DNA of 64,000 bases from Streptomyces coelicoflavus (lineage in GTDB: Bacteria > Actinomycetota > Actinomycetes > Streptomycetales > Streptomycetaceae): positions 682,001-746,000 of the forward strand of contig NZ_BEWB01000003.1 in the NCBI RefSeq assembly GCF_003112555.1. The letters run 5' to 3'. Positions 63,443 to 64,000 of this stretch are shown piece after piece (position 1 is the first letter of the stretch; each line of letters starts with the position of its first letter). The notes beneath the pieces were generated by a model. That model made no database searches. It had not been told where the DNA came from and saw nothing but the letters and a program-made list of their open reading frames with translations. The translations under genes and the position numbers were made by a program.

Positions 63443-63559
63443 GTGGTCCCCCTCGATGTCGGCGCGGCACTCCTGACCCGGCGGGAAGCATGTCACGACG
63501 GGGCGGCACCGGCCTCGGGTTTTCCGGCCGCCGCAGGCGTCCAGCCGCCCCCCGGCACG

Positions 63560-64000
63560 TCAGCGTTTCGGGGACGCCTCCCGCGACGCCGACGGCGAAG
63601 CCGCCGCCCCGCCGTTCGACCGGTCCGGCAGCATCGGGTAGCTCCCCGTGTTCGTCGGCGCGTGTTCCGGGAGCCACAGGACGGCGACCGCGCCCTCGGC
63701 CGGTACGTGGGCGGGGGCGCCCGCCGGGCGGACGTTGCGGAAGGTGAGGCGGGCGCCCAGGACCCGGGCCTGACCGGCGGCGATGGTCAGGCCGAGGCCG
63801 TGTCCGCGGCCCGCCCGGTCCGTGCTGCCGGTGCGGAACCGGCTCGGTCCCTCGGCCAGCAGGTCCTCGGGGAAGCCCGGGCCGTGGTCCCGGACCCGGA
63901 TCACCCGGCCCTCGACGCTCACCTCGACGGGCGAGCGGCCGTGCCGGGCGGCGTTGGCGAGCAGGTTGAACAGCACGCGCTCCAGGCGGCGCGGGTCGGT
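63560..64000 (-). CDS. Sensor histidine kinase, C-terminal part
   Basis: Runs off the right edge; the last 146 codons are present. HATPase_c domain: N box RRLERVLFNLLANAARHG, G1 IRVRDHGPGF, and GRGHGLGLTIAAGQARVLGA (G2). After the ATPase core there is a hydrophilic Pro/Ser-rich tail (PNTGSYPMLPDRSNGG). The spacing of boxes suggests an OmpR-type (HisKA) kinase. Its response regulator should lie upstream of this gene, outside the window. Confidence 0.85.
   Translation of the reverse strand, partial: TDPRRLERVLFNLLANAARHGRSPVEVSVEGRVIRVRDHGPGFPEDLLAEGPSRFRTGSTDRAGRGHGLGLTIAAGQARVLGARLTFRNVRPAGAPAHVPAEGAVAVLWLPEHAPTNTGSYPMLPDRSNGGAAASPSASREASPKR

Overview
The window is high-GC actinobacterial chromosome, almost certainly Streptomyces. 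The evidence is heavy G/C third-position bias, many GTG starts, 4-bp ATGA/GTGA overlaps, a full-length thiostrepton-responsive tipA with its internal TipAS start, Lsr2, ClpC with ClgR-type boxes, and the neighbourhood dac-DUF2342-tilS-hpt-ftsH-folE. From memory this order resembles the S. coelicolor SCO34xx-SCO33xx core region; no database was searched.

Layout. 1-2.3 kb: end of a PadR-type regulator, then a two-gene ABC exporter behind a promoter flanked by paired operators, and a 226-bp MITE-like element. 2.3-9.4 kb: glutamate decarboxylase, a divergent esterase/MarR pair with three palindromic operators, tipA, a YbjQ-like protein, a DedA protein and a ThrE-type exporter. 9.4-17.9 kb: housekeeping block ppa, dac, DUF2342 metalloprotease, tilS, hpt, ftsH, folE. 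17.9-21.0 kb: folate genes on the minus strand (folP, an NTF2-like gene, folB, folK, DUF3180), convergent with folE. 21.2-30.6 kb: envelope genes (MprF-like lysyltransferase with a divergent hydrolase, a coiled-coil anchor protein, a bPH pair resembling ydbST), then an orphan NuoD and a MidA-family methyltransferase overlapping tail to tail. 30.7-36 kb: two-component system, TmrB-like ATPase, ArsR-type regulator, threonine-aldolase-like enzyme. 36-41.7 kb: cofactor operon DUF2520-panC-nadB-nadC-coaX. 42-48.2 kb: small regulators, lsr2, clpC. 48.3-57.4 kb: three paralogous NACHT NTPases interrupted by a secreted HAD phosphatase. 57.8-64 kb: secreted M23 peptidase, TetR/MFS efflux pair, small hypothetical genes, a phosphotransferase and the end of a histidine kinase.

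How they work together. Most of the window is conserved core: folate, NAD, pantothenate/CoA and purine salvage, tRNA modification and AAA+ proteolysis. The accessory-looking part is the NACHT cluster. It has three STAND-type NTPases with a shared helical N-terminus, intact P-loops and divergent C-termini, and it is the best candidate for a little-described, possibly anti-phage system. The second notable locus is orphan NuoD with the MidA-family methyltransferase. In mitochondria the MidA homologue (NDUFAF7) methylates the NuoD homologue (NDUFS2) on an arginine that is conserved here, although two quinone-site residues of this NuoD are changed. Several regulator/target pairs carry readable operators (PadR, MarR, TipA, TetR, ArsR). 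A family of GC-rich interspersed repeats recurs at four places, once in frame inside dac.
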